A stretch of 64,000 nucleotides of DNA from Nereocystis luetkeana (GCA_031213475.1 JARUPZ010000026.1:7254200-7318199); one strand, 5' to 3'; positions 10,992 to 25,690 are shown, counted from the first letter of the stretch. The notes: generated by a model from the letters alone, not told the origin. Made by a program: numbers and translations.

Positions 10992-11567
10992 ATGAGCCTC
11001 GCATCGACACTCCAAAACTTTTGCTCGCTTCGAACCGCAGCCTTATCACAAGAAGCCCTTGACAACGTTGTCGATTCTTGTTTTTTTTTATCCAGCGCTT
11101 GCGGACTTGCGGACGTACACATCTCTAACCCTTTTAGAACCGCAGTCTCATTTTGGGGACAATCCACTCAAATTTCAAGTAGTTTGTCCCCAAATCGGGA
11201 CTGCGGTTCTAAAAGGGTTAACCTTCTCCTCCCCTCGAGGGCTGTAGCGGGCACCGCTACGGTGTGGTTTTCGTCCATCGTTCCACTTCTCCAGCTGCTG
11301 CTGGTGTTCGCCCGAATGTTTCAATCCGAAGATGCGACCGACACCATCTATCTGGTGTGGACATGCCGGTGTCCTTCGAGAGGCACGCCCCGGCTTCGAG
11401 GAATGCCTACACGTTTTCGTCGGGTGCCTGGCTCACGAAGAAAGCTATACCTCGTCCGATGCCCGACTCTCCAGAAGAAACGCGGCCGCAACACGACGGG
11501 CCAATCCCGTGGGTGGGCTGGGCATGTACTGCAATGCGTTGGATATAATCGTAAAGTGTATATATAA
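10992..11567 (+). CDS. Unidentified ORF starting in the second cassette and running through a MITE
   Basis: 191 codons from ATG 10992, 57 bp after a TATAAATAA box. The first 40 or so residues (MSLASTLQNFCSLRTAALSQ and onward) come from the duplicated cassette. A family-2 MITE (11126-11220) then supplies about 32 residues, and the rest has no recognised domain. A second frame at 11264-11548 reads equally protein-like, so a splice or frame change is possible. Either a real gene was disrupted by the MITE, or this is a chance frame behind a promoter-like duplication. Confidence 0.3.
   Translation: MSLASTLQNFCSLRTAALSQEALDNVVDSCFFLSSACGLADVHISNPFRTAVSFWGQSTQISSSLSPNRDCGSKRVNLLLPSRAVAGTATVWFSSIVPLLQLLLVFARMFQSEDATDTIYLVWTCRCPSRGTPRLRGMPTRFRRVPGSRRKLYLVRCPTLQKKRGRNTTGQSRGWAGHVLQCVGYNRKVYI
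11126..11220. mobile_element. Family-2 MITE, copy 1
   Basis: 95 bp with perfect 22-bp terminal inverted repeats beginning TAACCCTTTTAGAACCGCAG, and internal inverted blocks TTGGGGACAA and TTGTCCCCAA. Non-coding foldback element. Confidence 0.85.
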
Positions 11568-12753
11568 CAAAGGGTACAGACTAAATGAATACAGACGACG
11601 TTCAAATCGTTCGTTGATGAGCCCCGCCAGTCTGGAGGGCTTAGGCCCGGACGTACCGTCTCTACACCGCGGCCGCGGCAGGGCCCTCACCTTAAGCAAA
11701 AGGACGACTCTTGCCTCCTCCCCTGCCTCCTCGACGGTAGGAGGCCTTGTCATATCTTTCTCTCACCATAGCCGGCTGTGATGCGTACGAACAGTCTGCT
11801 GTGGACGTGCTCCGCGGTCTTACCCTCCACCATTCATTCCCCGACCTTTGTCCTCCGAAATGCTCCTCGCATAATAAACATTCCGTCGTGATAGATAGAA
11901 TCGTACCAGGTACGTACGTACATGTTTCGCGTTCCTCTTCCGGTGCTTTCGTTATTATGCAGATTGAGCGAAAAACAATGCTTGACTAGCGGACCAAGGC
12001 TAGGTTTTACGAGGTCTTGAAAGCTACCTGGTACCAGGTATGGTATTCCATGCATTTTCCGTCTGACCACGCCCGACAGCTGGAAACCTCGACCTCTGGA
12101 AATCAGGGGGACGTCAAAGAAAAGGCTCCCCTAAGAAGGCGAAGCATGGTACGAGGTACATTTTACGGTGTCTGATTTCTCCACCTATTTCACTACCTCC
12201 GGCCCGAACTCGATATATACAAACTTCGAATTGTACAGTCTTCCTACTGTTGTTGCGCTTTTTTTGGTATGTTAATGTGTGGTACCTGACACCTTTTTGC
12301 TTTTTTTTTTTCACGAGCAACACCGGTCCCTCCGCTTCTTGCTTGCTTTCTTTCTGTCTTTCTTTGTTCCTTTCTTCGTTTGTTTTGTTTGTCTCCTTTT
12401 TATTCTTCCAATGGCGGATCGTTGCAGCCTGACATTCAGTATTTTCTACGCGCAAGGTTGTTTACACGCGGAGTTTCCACTGCCCGACTTGCCTTGTTCA
12501 CTTCGGTGCCGCGATGCACGTTTACTCTATGTTTTGTGCGCTATACCGCGTCGCAAAGGAACGTGTGACAGCCGTATTGTATGCGCAGTAGTAGTGGAGC
12601 GGCACATCTCGAAACAATTTCTCGGAGTTTTCTGGAATTCCCGAATGTTCGATGCGATGGTTGGCTGACATCTACCTATCTGCATGACCATTAATAGTAC
12701 GAGAAGAGTCCTCCGGGGTGATCGGATTGCACACCGCCTTGTGTGGACGTTGC
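11568..12753. other. No recognised gene
   Basis: Contains three TACCTGGTA/TACCAGGTA motifs (11904, and an overlapping pair at 12025-12040) and T-rich stretches. Short frames on both strands lack domains. Confidence 0.5.
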
Positions 12754-12867
12754 TATTGCGGGGGGCCATAGTTAATAGGACCAAACACTGTAAGAAGAAA
12801 TGGTTGAATACATACCGTAGTTTTTATGTATACCCTAGGTCCTACATTCTATGGTCCCCCGTAATAG
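12754..12867. mobile_element. Family-1 MITE, copy B
   Basis: Starts TATTGCGGGGGGCCATAG and ends CTATGGTCCCCCGTAATAG. Confidence 0.85.
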
Positions 12868-13097
12868 TGTTTTGTTTGTCCTTCATCTCGGGCAATGGTT
12901 TATGCATCTGAGAATAAGGCTTGCTCCTTCCCTTCCTGCCCACAGGACAACACGTGAGGCGTAGCATACGACCCCGCCCCCCAAGCCCTTCTGGATCACT
13001 ATACTACTACTTTCTGGTGGTTATACTACCGGTGGTGTTGTCCTCTCGTCCGCACCAGTAGAACCTGTCACAGACATGGATAGGTCGAGTAATTGAT

Positions 13098-13205
13098 ATT
13101 ACGGGGGACCATAGTTAATGGGACCAAATATTGTTATTAAAAATGGTTAAATATATAGGTTTTTATCTATACCATAGGTCCTATTAACTATGGCCCCCCA
13201 GAATA
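13098..13205. mobile_element. Family-1 MITE, copy C
   Basis: Starts ATTACGGGGGACCATAG and ends CTATGGCCCCCCAGAATA. Only about 230 bp from copy B, in the same orientation. Confidence 0.85.
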
Positions 13206-13769
13206 GAAGCCTGCTAAAAAAGGTGAGCAGGAGTACCACACCTTTCTCCCGCATACCTCACCCCCAGGGTTTCCCCCTTTGCGCACTATTTGAACACGCG
13301 CGCAATGTTTTTTTTTTGGCTTTTTTTGACCACATACACGGGACGTTGAGGGGGTAAAGTAAAACGGTATCCTGCGCGGTGGGATACCTTGATGGTTACT
13401 CCTCCTGTACAGCTGTATTTATTTGCCATCATCAGACGATGTGGTCGTAGATTCCAGCCCATACAATAGGCTCTGCTGCTATAGGTAGGCGAACCTGATA
13501 CTCCTCTGAAATTTTGTACCTGGTATTATCCTACCCTCAGAGTTCGTAAGGTTTGGCTCGAGACTCGTGACCTATGTGATAATTTTTTTATCGGCGGCGA
13601 AAGGGTGGAATTACTAACCTCATATTCTCCCACTGGAACAATTCTGGGCACGGCGTGAAAAAAACTTTGCGCTGAGGTATACCTGGTAGAGCAGTATACT
13701 GTGCAAAAATAGGCATGGATGGGGCCGATGGGGGCTCTCTTCTATCGCTACTTTCAGTCCTGCTCCTGA

Positions 13770-16886
<3,117 letters not shown>

Positions 16887-17575
16887 GTACTCTGAGCAGC
16901 TCCCTGTTGCTCAACAGTTCCCTACATTTATTTCTATGCCCTATCAATGGTGTAAAGTTACCTTGTAGTGGTTTTTCGGGATAGGGCTCTAAATGACACA
17001 CCTTACCACTCTGATGGGTAGGTACCTTGCACAAGACATATGTCGACAGCAGGGCTAAATTGTTACTCCCTTTTCTAATTGTTAATGCGATAGGACGTGC
17101 TGTTTCACACCTGGTAATTCTCTCTGTGGCAAAATCTGTTGCGTTCGCGGAGAAGAGTTAAGTGCATAATGAAGACAAATAGCGGGTAGAGTTACCTGTG
17201 CGCACGTCAAATTTCATACAGCACCTAACGCGGAGCATCGGTGGGCTGGTCTCCCCCTCTATACTCTAATACCTGGTAGGCAGTACTGCACGAGTAATCG
17301 CTTCCATTCGTTCGGATTCAAGCAGCGATGATGACAAACGCACCATCAAAGGGCGCGACAAGTTGCCTGTTGGGGGCTGTTGTCTTCGAAGGGTTCACGC
17401 GACAGAGGGGGACTATTTCTCCTTGTTAGAGTTGCGGTAACAAATATACCCTGACACCTTGTGCAGCAGGTCAGATACGCACCTTGGGATATCGCCGTTG
17501 TGAGCGTTAAATGCCCCGCATGATACCGGTAGTATTGATAGAAGAACGAAATGAGAAGGAAGGAGTAAGGACGGC
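16887..17575. other. No recognised gene
   Basis: Unique sequence with one TACCTGGTA at 17270. Nothing else supported. Confidence 0.5.
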
Positions 17576-18188
17576 AAATGGAGTAGACAAGCCGAACGTT
17601 GGCACAGAAGGGAGGAAGTAGACTTGGTGCATGGGTTTCCTTTTGTTTCCGAGGTTTTCTTCTTTCGGGAAAGTAATGAGTGATCAATGTTGAAGATCAT
17701 AATGCACATTGTCGGATGGCAAGGGAAATAATAATACTAATAATAGTATTGTCACTTCAGGACCCATTGTAGTACTTCGATGATTTTGTGCGCAGACGTT
17801 CAGGTAGCAATTGCCTCGGACAGGCGTTACGTATAACGTTCGACGTGACAACAAGTGGATAATCACACTCGACGTGATTACTCGTCGAGCGATATTATAT
17901 CTGCACGTAGTGCCTACACCTGGTATACAGTTTATCCCGTCCTGCGACAATCTCTGAGGACATTATTATTATGATTTCTTTTGCCATCCGACAATGTGCA
18001 GCATGATCTTCAACATGGATCACTAAATAATATTTTCCTTGCCATCCGACAATGTGCAGCATAATCTTCAACATTGATCACTCATAACTTTCCCGAACGA
18101 AGAAAACCTCGGAAACACAAGGAAACCCATGCACCAAGTCTACCCCCCTCCCTTCTGTGCCAACTTACTTGCGGCTTGTCTACTCCAT
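17576..18188. repeat. Inverted repeat, arms about 150 bp, loop about 310 bp
   Basis: The left arm (17576-17724, read on the minus strand) and right arm (18037-18188) share GCCATCCGACAATGTGCA, CTTCAACATTGATCACTCAT and CCATGCACCAAGTCTAC at high identity. A partial third copy of the arm tip lies at about 17980-18020. The arms could form a long hairpin. Confidence 0.8.
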
Positions 18189-19480
18189 ACGTTTTTATCG
18201 TTTTAGGGACGGGGAGGGGATATACCCCCCCTGCTTGGACGCTCCCGTGTCCGTTGCGACGCCAAAATATTAAAACATGGACAAACAAAACAAAAGTGCG
18301 GTAAGACTTCAAACGGCACGTGTCGTGTACACTATATTATGGTTGATACTCCGAGCTACTGCCTGATATTGATAACGTAGAGAGGGGTGGGCGAACCTGA
18401 AGATATTTACCCGCAATATAGGTGCAACACTATGTATACAGCATAAGAACGATAGATGCGGGGCAAAAATCACGAATGGCGAACGGTACCTATCATCATT
18501 TATTTCCTGGAACGTTTCCCGGTTAAATCTGACGCACATACATCAGAGGCGCGTGGCGGTGGGGGTCGCTGTGGGGAGAGATGTACCCGTTCCGCATTCC
18601 TCACGCCCTCGCTGTGGCCTAAAACTTCACAAAACGACCATATATACTGGTACATGTTATTATACGTATAGTGAGCACACACCGCACACATTTATTTATT
18701 GTTTCACCGCCCCGTGCTGCATGGCGGCCGTTTTGCGGTTTCAATTTACAGTGAGCGCCTGCGGTGTTAAGAAACGCCATTTAGGTGTCCAGAGGCTCAT
18801 TTTTTTTTTCATTTTTTCTTTCCGAACTTGATCTAGCTCTATTGAGGATTTAGAGTCGATCCCACTGTTGAGCCGTGTGTCTTAACCCAGTTTTCCTATT
18901 TAATTTTGTTCGTGCCGATCCGAGCCTATTTTTTTTCTCGACTTACTTACTGTTTCCTGACTGTTGCGGGTGCCCACTGCTGTACTACTGTACAGCAGTG
19001 TTACAGTCACCTAATATATAGTCTGAATCAAGCGGGATAAAATAATGATGATCTTTAAGATGGGATGTTATTCGTCTGGTTGCGTTTGGACATTTATTTC
19101 TGTTTCGCGGCCACGATTGATTATCCCAGGGGTGTCACAATTCATTTTTTTGTTCTTCTTCTCGTTTTCCCACCGGAATTAATCCAGTGATCGCTTCACG
19201 TCTCCGCCTCTAGAAGGGAATCCCCGTGCCACTCGGACGCGCACATGCTCGACTCATACACAACCGAATAGCCGGCCTTGGCTCGCGGCGGATAGTCGAT
19301 GGCGGAGGTATAATTGCTTATTTTTTCTCCTACGTACACACAAGAAAAATAAATATGACCCACACAAAACCCAAGTAGTTTGTCCCGAAAAAAAAACGTG
19401 GGTGCAGTTCTAAATCGCAACAAATGTTTTTGGAGACGTTTTTTTTTTTTTGGGTTCGGTGTTCAGTGTTGGGTTTTGTT
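18189..19480. other. No recognised gene
   Basis: Unique sequence with T-rich tracts. A partial family-2 MITE half is visible around 19372-19415 (AAGTAGTTTGTCCC and GTGCAGTTCTAAA). Confidence 0.4.
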
Positions 19481-19486
19481 TCAGTA

Positions 19487-19493
19487 GTATAAA
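19487..19493 (+). promoter_or_regulatory. TATA box-like element
   Basis: TATAAAA about 80 bp before ATG 19572. Supports that start but is inferred. Confidence 0.35.
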
Positions 19494-19571
19494 ACGGTTA
19501 CTGGGATTTTTAGCAGTGATTTTCATTTTCAGCGATTTTGACGTGCCTTACATGGCGAGCTGTGACAGATC

Positions 19572-20084
19572 ATGACCCGAACGCCTTTCGATGGAGGTGG
19601 AGGTTTTCATCCCTGGCCTCCGGACCCCCGGGACAATTATCTGCTCGTCAACACCTATCAAGGCCTCAGTTACGTTTTACGGAGTACATGCACACATTAC
19701 ATGCCGTTCTGCCTGCAATGGTGTAAAGGGGTGTGTTTCGTAAAAAAAGAACCCCCGGCGGTGGGTACTGCAGGGGAAATCAGCAATCCCGCCCCAAGGC
19801 CGAGCACCCCTACAAGGTTTTCTTTTTTCGGACAGGAACCAAGCAAAATCAATTCGTTCAATCAATGTCTTTACCCATCCATGCCTCACATCATGGCTCT
19901 CCTCGGCGCCAGCGACTCGCCGAAGGACGGCTCCGTGAGGCGCCGGGTTCGATCCTTGCCGCGGTCGGTACTGCGGCCGCCGCCGCCGCCGTCGCGGTCG
20001 ACCACAGCTGCTGCCGCTCCGAGCGCTACGTTCTCGCCGATCGTCGGCTTATCATCAGGCAGCAGGCGTATTACGGAGGAAGCA

Positions 20085-20115
<31 letters not shown>

Positions 20116-20209
20116 GCACTGCCACTGCCACTGCGGGACTAAACACCCACATAACAACAAGACGGTATTCGCTGCCCGGAGAGCGTCCGATTCAACCCCC
20201 AACCGATGA

Positions 20210-20243
<34 letters not shown>

Positions 20244-21062
20244 CCAACAGCTGGTCCCCTATATTACGCAGCCGACGTCGCCCTTGAGACGCCTCCGCTA
20301 CCGGGGTGGCCGCCAAGCCACGCATTTCTCATGGAGATGGAGAAGTCCGCCGGGAAGGCGCCCGAGAAACGCCGCAGTTGGCAACGCGGGCCCTTGCTCC
20401 CCTCCCCCCGCAACCGCACAGCGCTGGCGGCAGCGACAACAACAGTAGTAGTAGAAGAAAAACAACAACCGGAAGAACGGGTACTACTGCTGCCTGGCTT
20501 GAAAGCACACCATAGTGGCGGCGACGTATCTCCTGGCTTGACAGCCTCCCCAGGACGCGGCACGCTCAAGTTGGGCGGGGACGAAGAGGAGGACGGGCCG
20601 GGTGGTCGAGACGAAAATTTGCAGCCGAGCCCGGCGGGGACGGAAATCGTTTCGGATTTTTCGTCGACGGGGAAGAGTGCCAACGCTGCCTCCACACTGG
20701 CGGCGGCGGCGGCGGCGGCAGCCGCTGGAGGCACTCTCAGGCGCTCTATGTTTTCTAACAACAACGAAAATGACGCCAACAACGGTGGTGGTGGTGGTGG
20801 TGGTGGTGGGGATTGGGGAGGGTGGTCCGGGTTTGCGCCGGCAAAACGCACTGGCGACTGCTGCGATGAAGATTCGTCGTCGTCAACGCAACAAGAAGAA
20901 GAAGCGGACGCGGAGGCAGAGGAGGTAAACATGTCAGCCAGTCTGTGTGCATCTTGCCCACGTGATTTTGCAATGCACACTGCCGTAGTAGCGAGTGGGA
21001 TTAGCGGTATACGGCAAAAGCACTACAGCAGCAGCAGCAGTAGTAGTAGTAGTCGCCAGTAA
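19572..21062 (+). CDS. Low-complexity protein of unknown function, 496 codons
   Basis: A long open frame starting at ATG 19572 (MTRTPFDGGGGFHPWPPDPR) and ending at TAA 21060-21062. The first 110 residues are of normal complexity and hold several Cys and aromatic residues. After that come a Pro run (about residue 136), a Gln run (about 170), Ala runs (about 213 and 375), a Gly run (about 400) and a terminal Ser run. Such runs are frequent in brown algal nuclear proteins. Acidic stretches (DEEEDG, EEEADAEAEE) suggest a disordered, possibly nuclear protein, but no catalytic or binding domain is visible. Residues rich in Ser/Pro/Arg could be phosphorylation regions. Antisense frames look like shadows. 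The gene may have further exons, since a GTAAAC donor-like site lies near 20926. Function unknown. Confidence 0.55.
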
Positions 21063-21678
21063 ACTGCCGTTTGTGTTTGGGACACCCGTCTTGTCGGCGC
21101 GCCAAGGTCTCTGTTGTGGCTTTCACACCGTAGGTTCTAGTGTAGGGAGAGGTCGTTGGTCAAGGGATCGAGCCGCGGTGTCATATCACTGGCATATTTG
21201 CCAGCGAGTGGCCGTTCATTTTGTCACAGTTTGAGTTCAATTTTTTGTTGTCTTTTTTAGCGTCGGCTGTACTGCTGCTGCTGCTGCTATACAGTAGTTA
21301 TCCGTACCTACTGCATCACACCGCGGTATGAAAAACATTGCGCAGAATTATGTGACGCTCCTTGCGCGGCGGAGTTCCGTTATAGCTTTACCGAGCTCGT
21401 GCTGCTGCACGTAATGCATTCATCAAAACCTTTGCATACACGACCGTATATCATATTGGAGTATATACGTGCTGGTCTACTACAATAAAGTAGCGAAGTC
21501 CCTCCACGTTTCCTCTGTATGTAGTTGTTTAGTGCCCCCCGCGCTTGGTGCAGCGAACGCTATCGCTTTCGCTTTTTCGTTTCCTATTTATTGTCGGGAA
21601 ATCAGTTACAGCCGCTAGGTCTCCTTTTTGGCATACTCGTACCGGCAGGTGAGCACGCAAAACTCCCCGACACCCCAC
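21063..21678. other. Probable 3' flank, no recognised gene
   Basis: Holds a short CTG run near 21270 and a fragment CGCGCTTGGTGCAG (about 21541) shared with the dispersed repeat at 28 and 34 kb. Confidence 0.4.
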
Positions 21679-21795
21679 TATTACGGGGGACCACAGTAAA
21701 TAGGACCAAATATTGTTAGTAAAAATAGCGAATATATAGGTGTTTCGAGTTGTTGTCTGTACAGTAGGTCCTATTTAATATGGCCCCCCGAAATA
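21679..21795. mobile_element. Family-1 MITE, copy D
   Basis: Starts TATTACGGGGGACCACAG and ends TATGGCCCCCCGAAATA. Confidence 0.85.
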
Positions 21796-22033
21796 AAATA
21801 TGTATCCAAATTCCGGGACCCAGACAGGGGGGGTATACTATTAATACTGTGTACATACAATACTATGAACTTTTTCGCTGTCATACCTATTATTAATAGC
21901 CCATAGATACGAAATATCCAAGTCAGGAAACCTTGAAGAAAAACTCCGATACCAGGTTCTACTACGTATCGTATGTCCGCCTAGAAATGCCACCCCACTA
22001 GTAATATCGATTTATTTGGACTTTCATTCTATT

Positions 22034-22154
22034 AATATCACGGGGGAACATATTTAAATAGGACCTCCCGTACAGACAAAAACCTACCAGGAATACATTA
22101 ACCTATTTCTTAATAATAATATTTGGTCCCATTTACCATGGTTCACCGTAATAA
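22034..22154. mobile_element. Family-1 MITE, copy E
   Basis: More diverged copy: starts ATCACGGGGGAACATATT and ends CCATGGTTCACCGTAATA. Confidence 0.7.
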
Positions 22155-22232
22155 TAGGAGGGTTATATGTTGTTGTGTCGTTTTGTTGTGTGTTTTGACG
22201 TGGCGCCCCCCTCTGTGGTATCGGTATGAAGT

Positions 22233-22332
22233 TAACCCTTTCAGAACCGCAGTCCCGTTTTGGGGACAAACTACTCGGAATTTGAGTGGTTTATCCCCAG
22301 CAACGGGACTGACTGCGGTTCTGAAGGGGTTA
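22233..22332. mobile_element. Family-2 MITE, copy 2
   Basis: 100 bp, starts TAACCCTTTCAGAACCGCAG and ends CTGCGGTTCTGAAGGGGTTA. Same family as 11126-11220. Confidence 0.85.
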
Positions 22333-23420
22333 ATATAAATGGCCAACACAGATATAAATGTCTTGCGGAAACCGGCGAGTTTTTTCAGGGAAGGGAAGCT
22401 CCAGACCAGAGGCAAAAGTCGCAGCAAACTAACCCGTTTTTTGTTGCCTGATGATGCATGAGGGGCTGCTGTTAACAGTTCAGTTGTAATAATACCCAGG
22501 ACAAAATTAAGGGGAAAACAAGAGACGCCATGACGCCAGCACGCGCCTGGTACCGTCTCACACTCACATAAAAAACTTGGTAGTATACTGTACCTGTCAC
22601 GTATGCCTTACCCTGGTATATATATGATATTACCACTAATTTAATACTACTACTACTGCTGCAGCTAGCTGCTGTGTGAATAAGATGGACACAGCTACTG
22701 TTGCTGTAGTGTAACACATTCGATTTTCTCTGAATATAATACACACATTTTATACGTACGCTACAACAGGAAGTTATTCCATATATATTGCTATCATAAT
22801 ATGTTGTTGTTTTGGTATTTATTTCGTTTCCCACCCGGAAGTAAGTGTCACATCAGCAATATACACGTACTATTAATATTAATACGTACCAGTCCGTCGA
22901 TTTCGATCGGGTATCAGTCGGATACAGGATATATATAAATATGATTCGTGCATACAGCTGATGCACTGAATAATTTCCCCGCCTAGATGTCAGAAGTACA
23001 CACGACGGGAAACATCCGACCCACGAGACCATGCGAAGCCCGTACGAGTAGCAGTACGCGCGATGGCAGTAACACACACAGCTGCTCGCAAATAGCAGGT
23101 AGGTATGAGTTTCGACGAGTTCCTGACCTCGATTTTTTCACTGATGACCTGTTTTTCTTCACAATATACTATACCTACCTGGTATATAAACACACCAGGT
23201 ACTACTACTGCTGTATTCTGTATATATATATAACGAACACGTTGTTACGGTATTTATTTACTGTGTTGTTCCGTTTGCAAGCTTGCAAGCATGATGAGCG
23301 GACATTATGCGGGGATTCTTTCGTCTGCTAACATTTTGATTTTTACACCTAACCTACCTCCTGTTGCCAGCTCATGTCCAGTAGATCTTCTAAATATTAA
23401 ACTCTAATATCATAGATAAC
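22333..23420. other. No recognised gene
   Basis: AT-rich, with TATATA runs and one TACCTGGTA (23176) plus a near match at 23192. Several TATTAATA motifs. Confidence 0.5.
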
Positions 23421-23525
23421 AGACAAATAAATCTGAAAAATGGGAACGAAACAAAAAATGAGACAGACAAATAAATGAGACAGACAAATCTGAAAAATGG
23501 GAACGAAACAAAAAATGAGAACGGA
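23421..23525 (+). repeat. Left flank repeats matching, in inverse, the start of the 216-bp array
   Basis: ACAGACAAAT..CTGAAAAATGGGAACGAA occurs twice here on the plus strand (about 23421 and 23479). Nearly the same sequence is at 24742-24698 on the minus strand, immediately before the first repeat unit. The array is therefore bounded by inverted copies of about 45 bp. Confidence 0.8.
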
Positions 23526-23534
23526 CGTTTTTTT

Positions 23535-24719
23535 TTAGAAAGCAAACCAATTGTGTACAACTCCAAGAAAAAAAGTTGACAGTCCTGTGAGGCTGTACAG
23601 CAGCCTTCGAATGAGCTGTCGCTCAGGCTGGAAGTCCTCGGCATCGCCGCGGTAGCCAGCATCTAGAGAAATCACAATAGAGCCAGCGTATATCGCTTTT
23701 AGCGCCCACCCGAAGGCACGAGATGGAGCATGACCGTTCTGACGAGCTCCTCTCACAGGGCTGGCCAAGGGGTTTCGCAGGATCATTTTGGTTATCTGAT
23801 ACACCACATGGTTCTGGAGATACGGCTTGGTTCTCATTTTAGGCTTCGTTCCCATTTTTCCGCCGCGGTAGCCAGCATCTAGAGAAATCACAATAGAGCC
23901 AGCGTATATCGCTTTTAGCGCCCACCCGAAGGCACGAGATGGAGCATGACCGTTCTGACGAGCTCCTCTCACAGGGCTGGCCAAGGGGTTTCGCAGGATC
24001 ATTTTGGTTATCTGATACACCACATGGTTCTGGAGATACGGCTTGGTTCTCATTTTAGGCTTCGTTCCCATTTTTCCGCCGCGGTAGCCAGCATCTAGAG
24101 AAATCACAATAGAGCCAGCGTATATCGCTTTTAGCGCCCACCCGAAGGCACGAGATGGAGCATGACCGTTCTGACGAGCTCCTCTCACAGGGCTGGCCAA
24201 GGGGTTTCGCAGGATCATTTTGGTTATCTGATACACCACATGGTTCTGGAGATACGGCTTGGTTCTCATTTTAGGCTTCGTTCCCATTTTTCCGCCGCGG
24301 TAGCCAGCATCTAGAGAAATCACAATAGAGCCAGCGTATATCGCTTTTAGCGCCCACCCGAAGGCACGAGATGGAGCATGACCGTTCTGACGAGCTCCTC
24401 TCACAGGGCTGGCCAAGGGGTTTCGCAGGATCATTTTGGTTATCTGATACACCACATGGTTCTGGAGATACGGCTTGGTTCTCATTTTAGGCTTCGTTCC
24501 CATTTTTCCGCCGCGGTAGCCAGCATCTAGAGAAATCACAATAGAGCCAGCGTATATCGCTTTTAGCGCCCACCCGAAGGCACGAGATGGAGCATGACCG
24601 TTCTGACGAGCTCCTCTCACAGGGCTGGCCAAGGGGTTTCGCAGGATCATTTTGGTTATCTGATACACCACATGGTTCTGGAGATACGGCTTGGTTCTCA
24701 TTTTAGGCTTCGTTCCCAT
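23535..24719 (-). CDS. Repeat protein of unknown function, five identical 72-residue units
   Basis: 394-codon frame on the minus strand from ATG 24717-24719. Each unit begins MGTKPKMRTKPYLQNHVVYQ and ends with IVISLDAGYRGGK, so every unit carries its own Met. Units are basic with a weakly hydrophobic segment (ALKAIYAGSIVISL). The fifth unit runs into a unique tail of about 35 residues ending GVVHNWFAF before the stop at 23535. No domain recognised. It could be a coding tandem-repeat gene under recent expansion, or a satellite whose unit happens to be a multiple of three. The lack of any in-frame stop in 1,185 bp is explained by repetition of a single 72-codon open unit, so it is weak evidence for coding. 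Confidence 0.4.
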   Translation of the reverse strand: MGTKPKMRTKPYLQNHVVYQITKMILRNPLASPVRGARQNGHAPSRAFGWALKAIYAGSIVISLDAGYRGGKMGTKPKMRTKPYLQNHVVYQITKMILRNPLASPVRGARQNGHAPSRAFGWALKAIYAGSIVISLDAGYRGGKMGTKPKMRTKPYLQNHVVYQITKMILRNPLASPVRGARQNGHAPSRAFGWALKAIYAGSIVISLDAGYRGGKMGTKPKMRTKPYLQNHVVYQITKMILRNPLASPVRGARQNGHAPSRAFGWALKAIYAGSIVISLDAGYRGGKMGTKPKMRTKPYLQNHVVYQITKMILRNPLASPVRGARQNGHAPSRAFGWALKAIYAGSIVISLDAGYRGDAEDFQPERQLIRRLLYSLTGLSTFFLGVVHNWFAF

Positions 24720-24726
24720 TTTTCCG
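23647..24726 (-). repeat. Perfect tandem array, 216 bp x 5
   Basis: Unit boundaries (CCGCGG) at 23647, 23863, 24079, 24295 and 24511. I saw no differences between units. 216 bp is 72 codons, so the reading frame is kept across all units. The identity implies very recent amplification or gene conversion. Confidence 0.95.
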
Positions 24727-24742
24727 ATTTGTCTGTCAATTT

Positions 24743-25690
24743 GAAGGAGACTTCAAAACGCGTTTTTTTTTTTTTTTTTTTCGACAATAAAAACGCAGGT
24801 GTACTTTTTGGCAAGCGCACCGGACTATTACGCACAAACACAGCCCAACCCGGCTGCGCCAATCGACCGCTATACACATGCATGCGTATTCATCGATGAA
24901 TTTGACTATTATTATTATTAATAGAAAATGGCGACATATGCACCGACTCGGCCAATTCGATTTTTTTCATAAAAATCAAACGTTTTGTGCACCACAGAAG
25001 AACCCCTTCCCGCCTCTGGTCTTGATGTCGAGAACCAACACCTACTACTACTGTTCGTCGAGGGTACGTACTCAAGCCCAATACCCCTACAAACGACATC
25101 TACTACCAGGCACATTGTGTCGCATTCGAGCCATGAAGTCGAAGCGATCCATCACCTTTCGTTGAGAAATTGTGTGAAGTAGCAGTGCTCTCACTCAAAT
25201 AAATGTCAACATAACATGCGGAAGCGGGACACATGCATTTATTTATGAACTTGAAAAAATAGCTCTGAGAGCGAGGATTTCGTCGGGCCCCATTTCAGCA
25301 AACGTTGTGTGTCATATTTCGATCGCGCGCACTATGTACGGGTAATATGCCTGTTGACACATTTGGTGCGAGTTTTCGCATGTATGTTGCTTCAGTTTAT
25401 TATCTCAACATAGCTGGCCTACATATTCGTTGAAACCCTGCTTCGTCGGACACCACACATACATGTGTTGAGAGTTTGGGAGTTGACAATTTCAGGCTGA
25501 AAGTTTCCAAAAACTTGAAAGGATTTATAGCTCAGCATTTCTGCTCAGCGAAGAACGCTACTCTCAATGCTACATAACAGTCTTTAGGAGCCTACGGTCC
25601 ACGTTGACGCCTCAATAAACCGCCAGCGTCCGTAGCTGCACCAGGAGTTTTAATATTTTTTTCCCACTGTCGTGTACTACTGTACAATGA
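24743..25690. other. No firmly supported gene
   Basis: A poly-T tract lies at 24762-24781. A frame ending at TAG 25180-25182 (+) is protein-like and follows a CACCACAG acceptor-like site near 24994; it could be a terminal exon, but nothing identifies it. Confidence 0.3.

Larger units (their letters stand above)
10773..11068 (+). repeat. 148-bp tandem duplication carrying a TATA box and start codon
   Basis: Two apparently identical 148-bp units (10773-10920 and 10921-11068). Each contains TATAAATAA (10787 and 10935) followed 57 bp later by ATG (10844 and 10992). This looks like a duplicated core promoter plus first coding segment. Confidence 0.85.
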
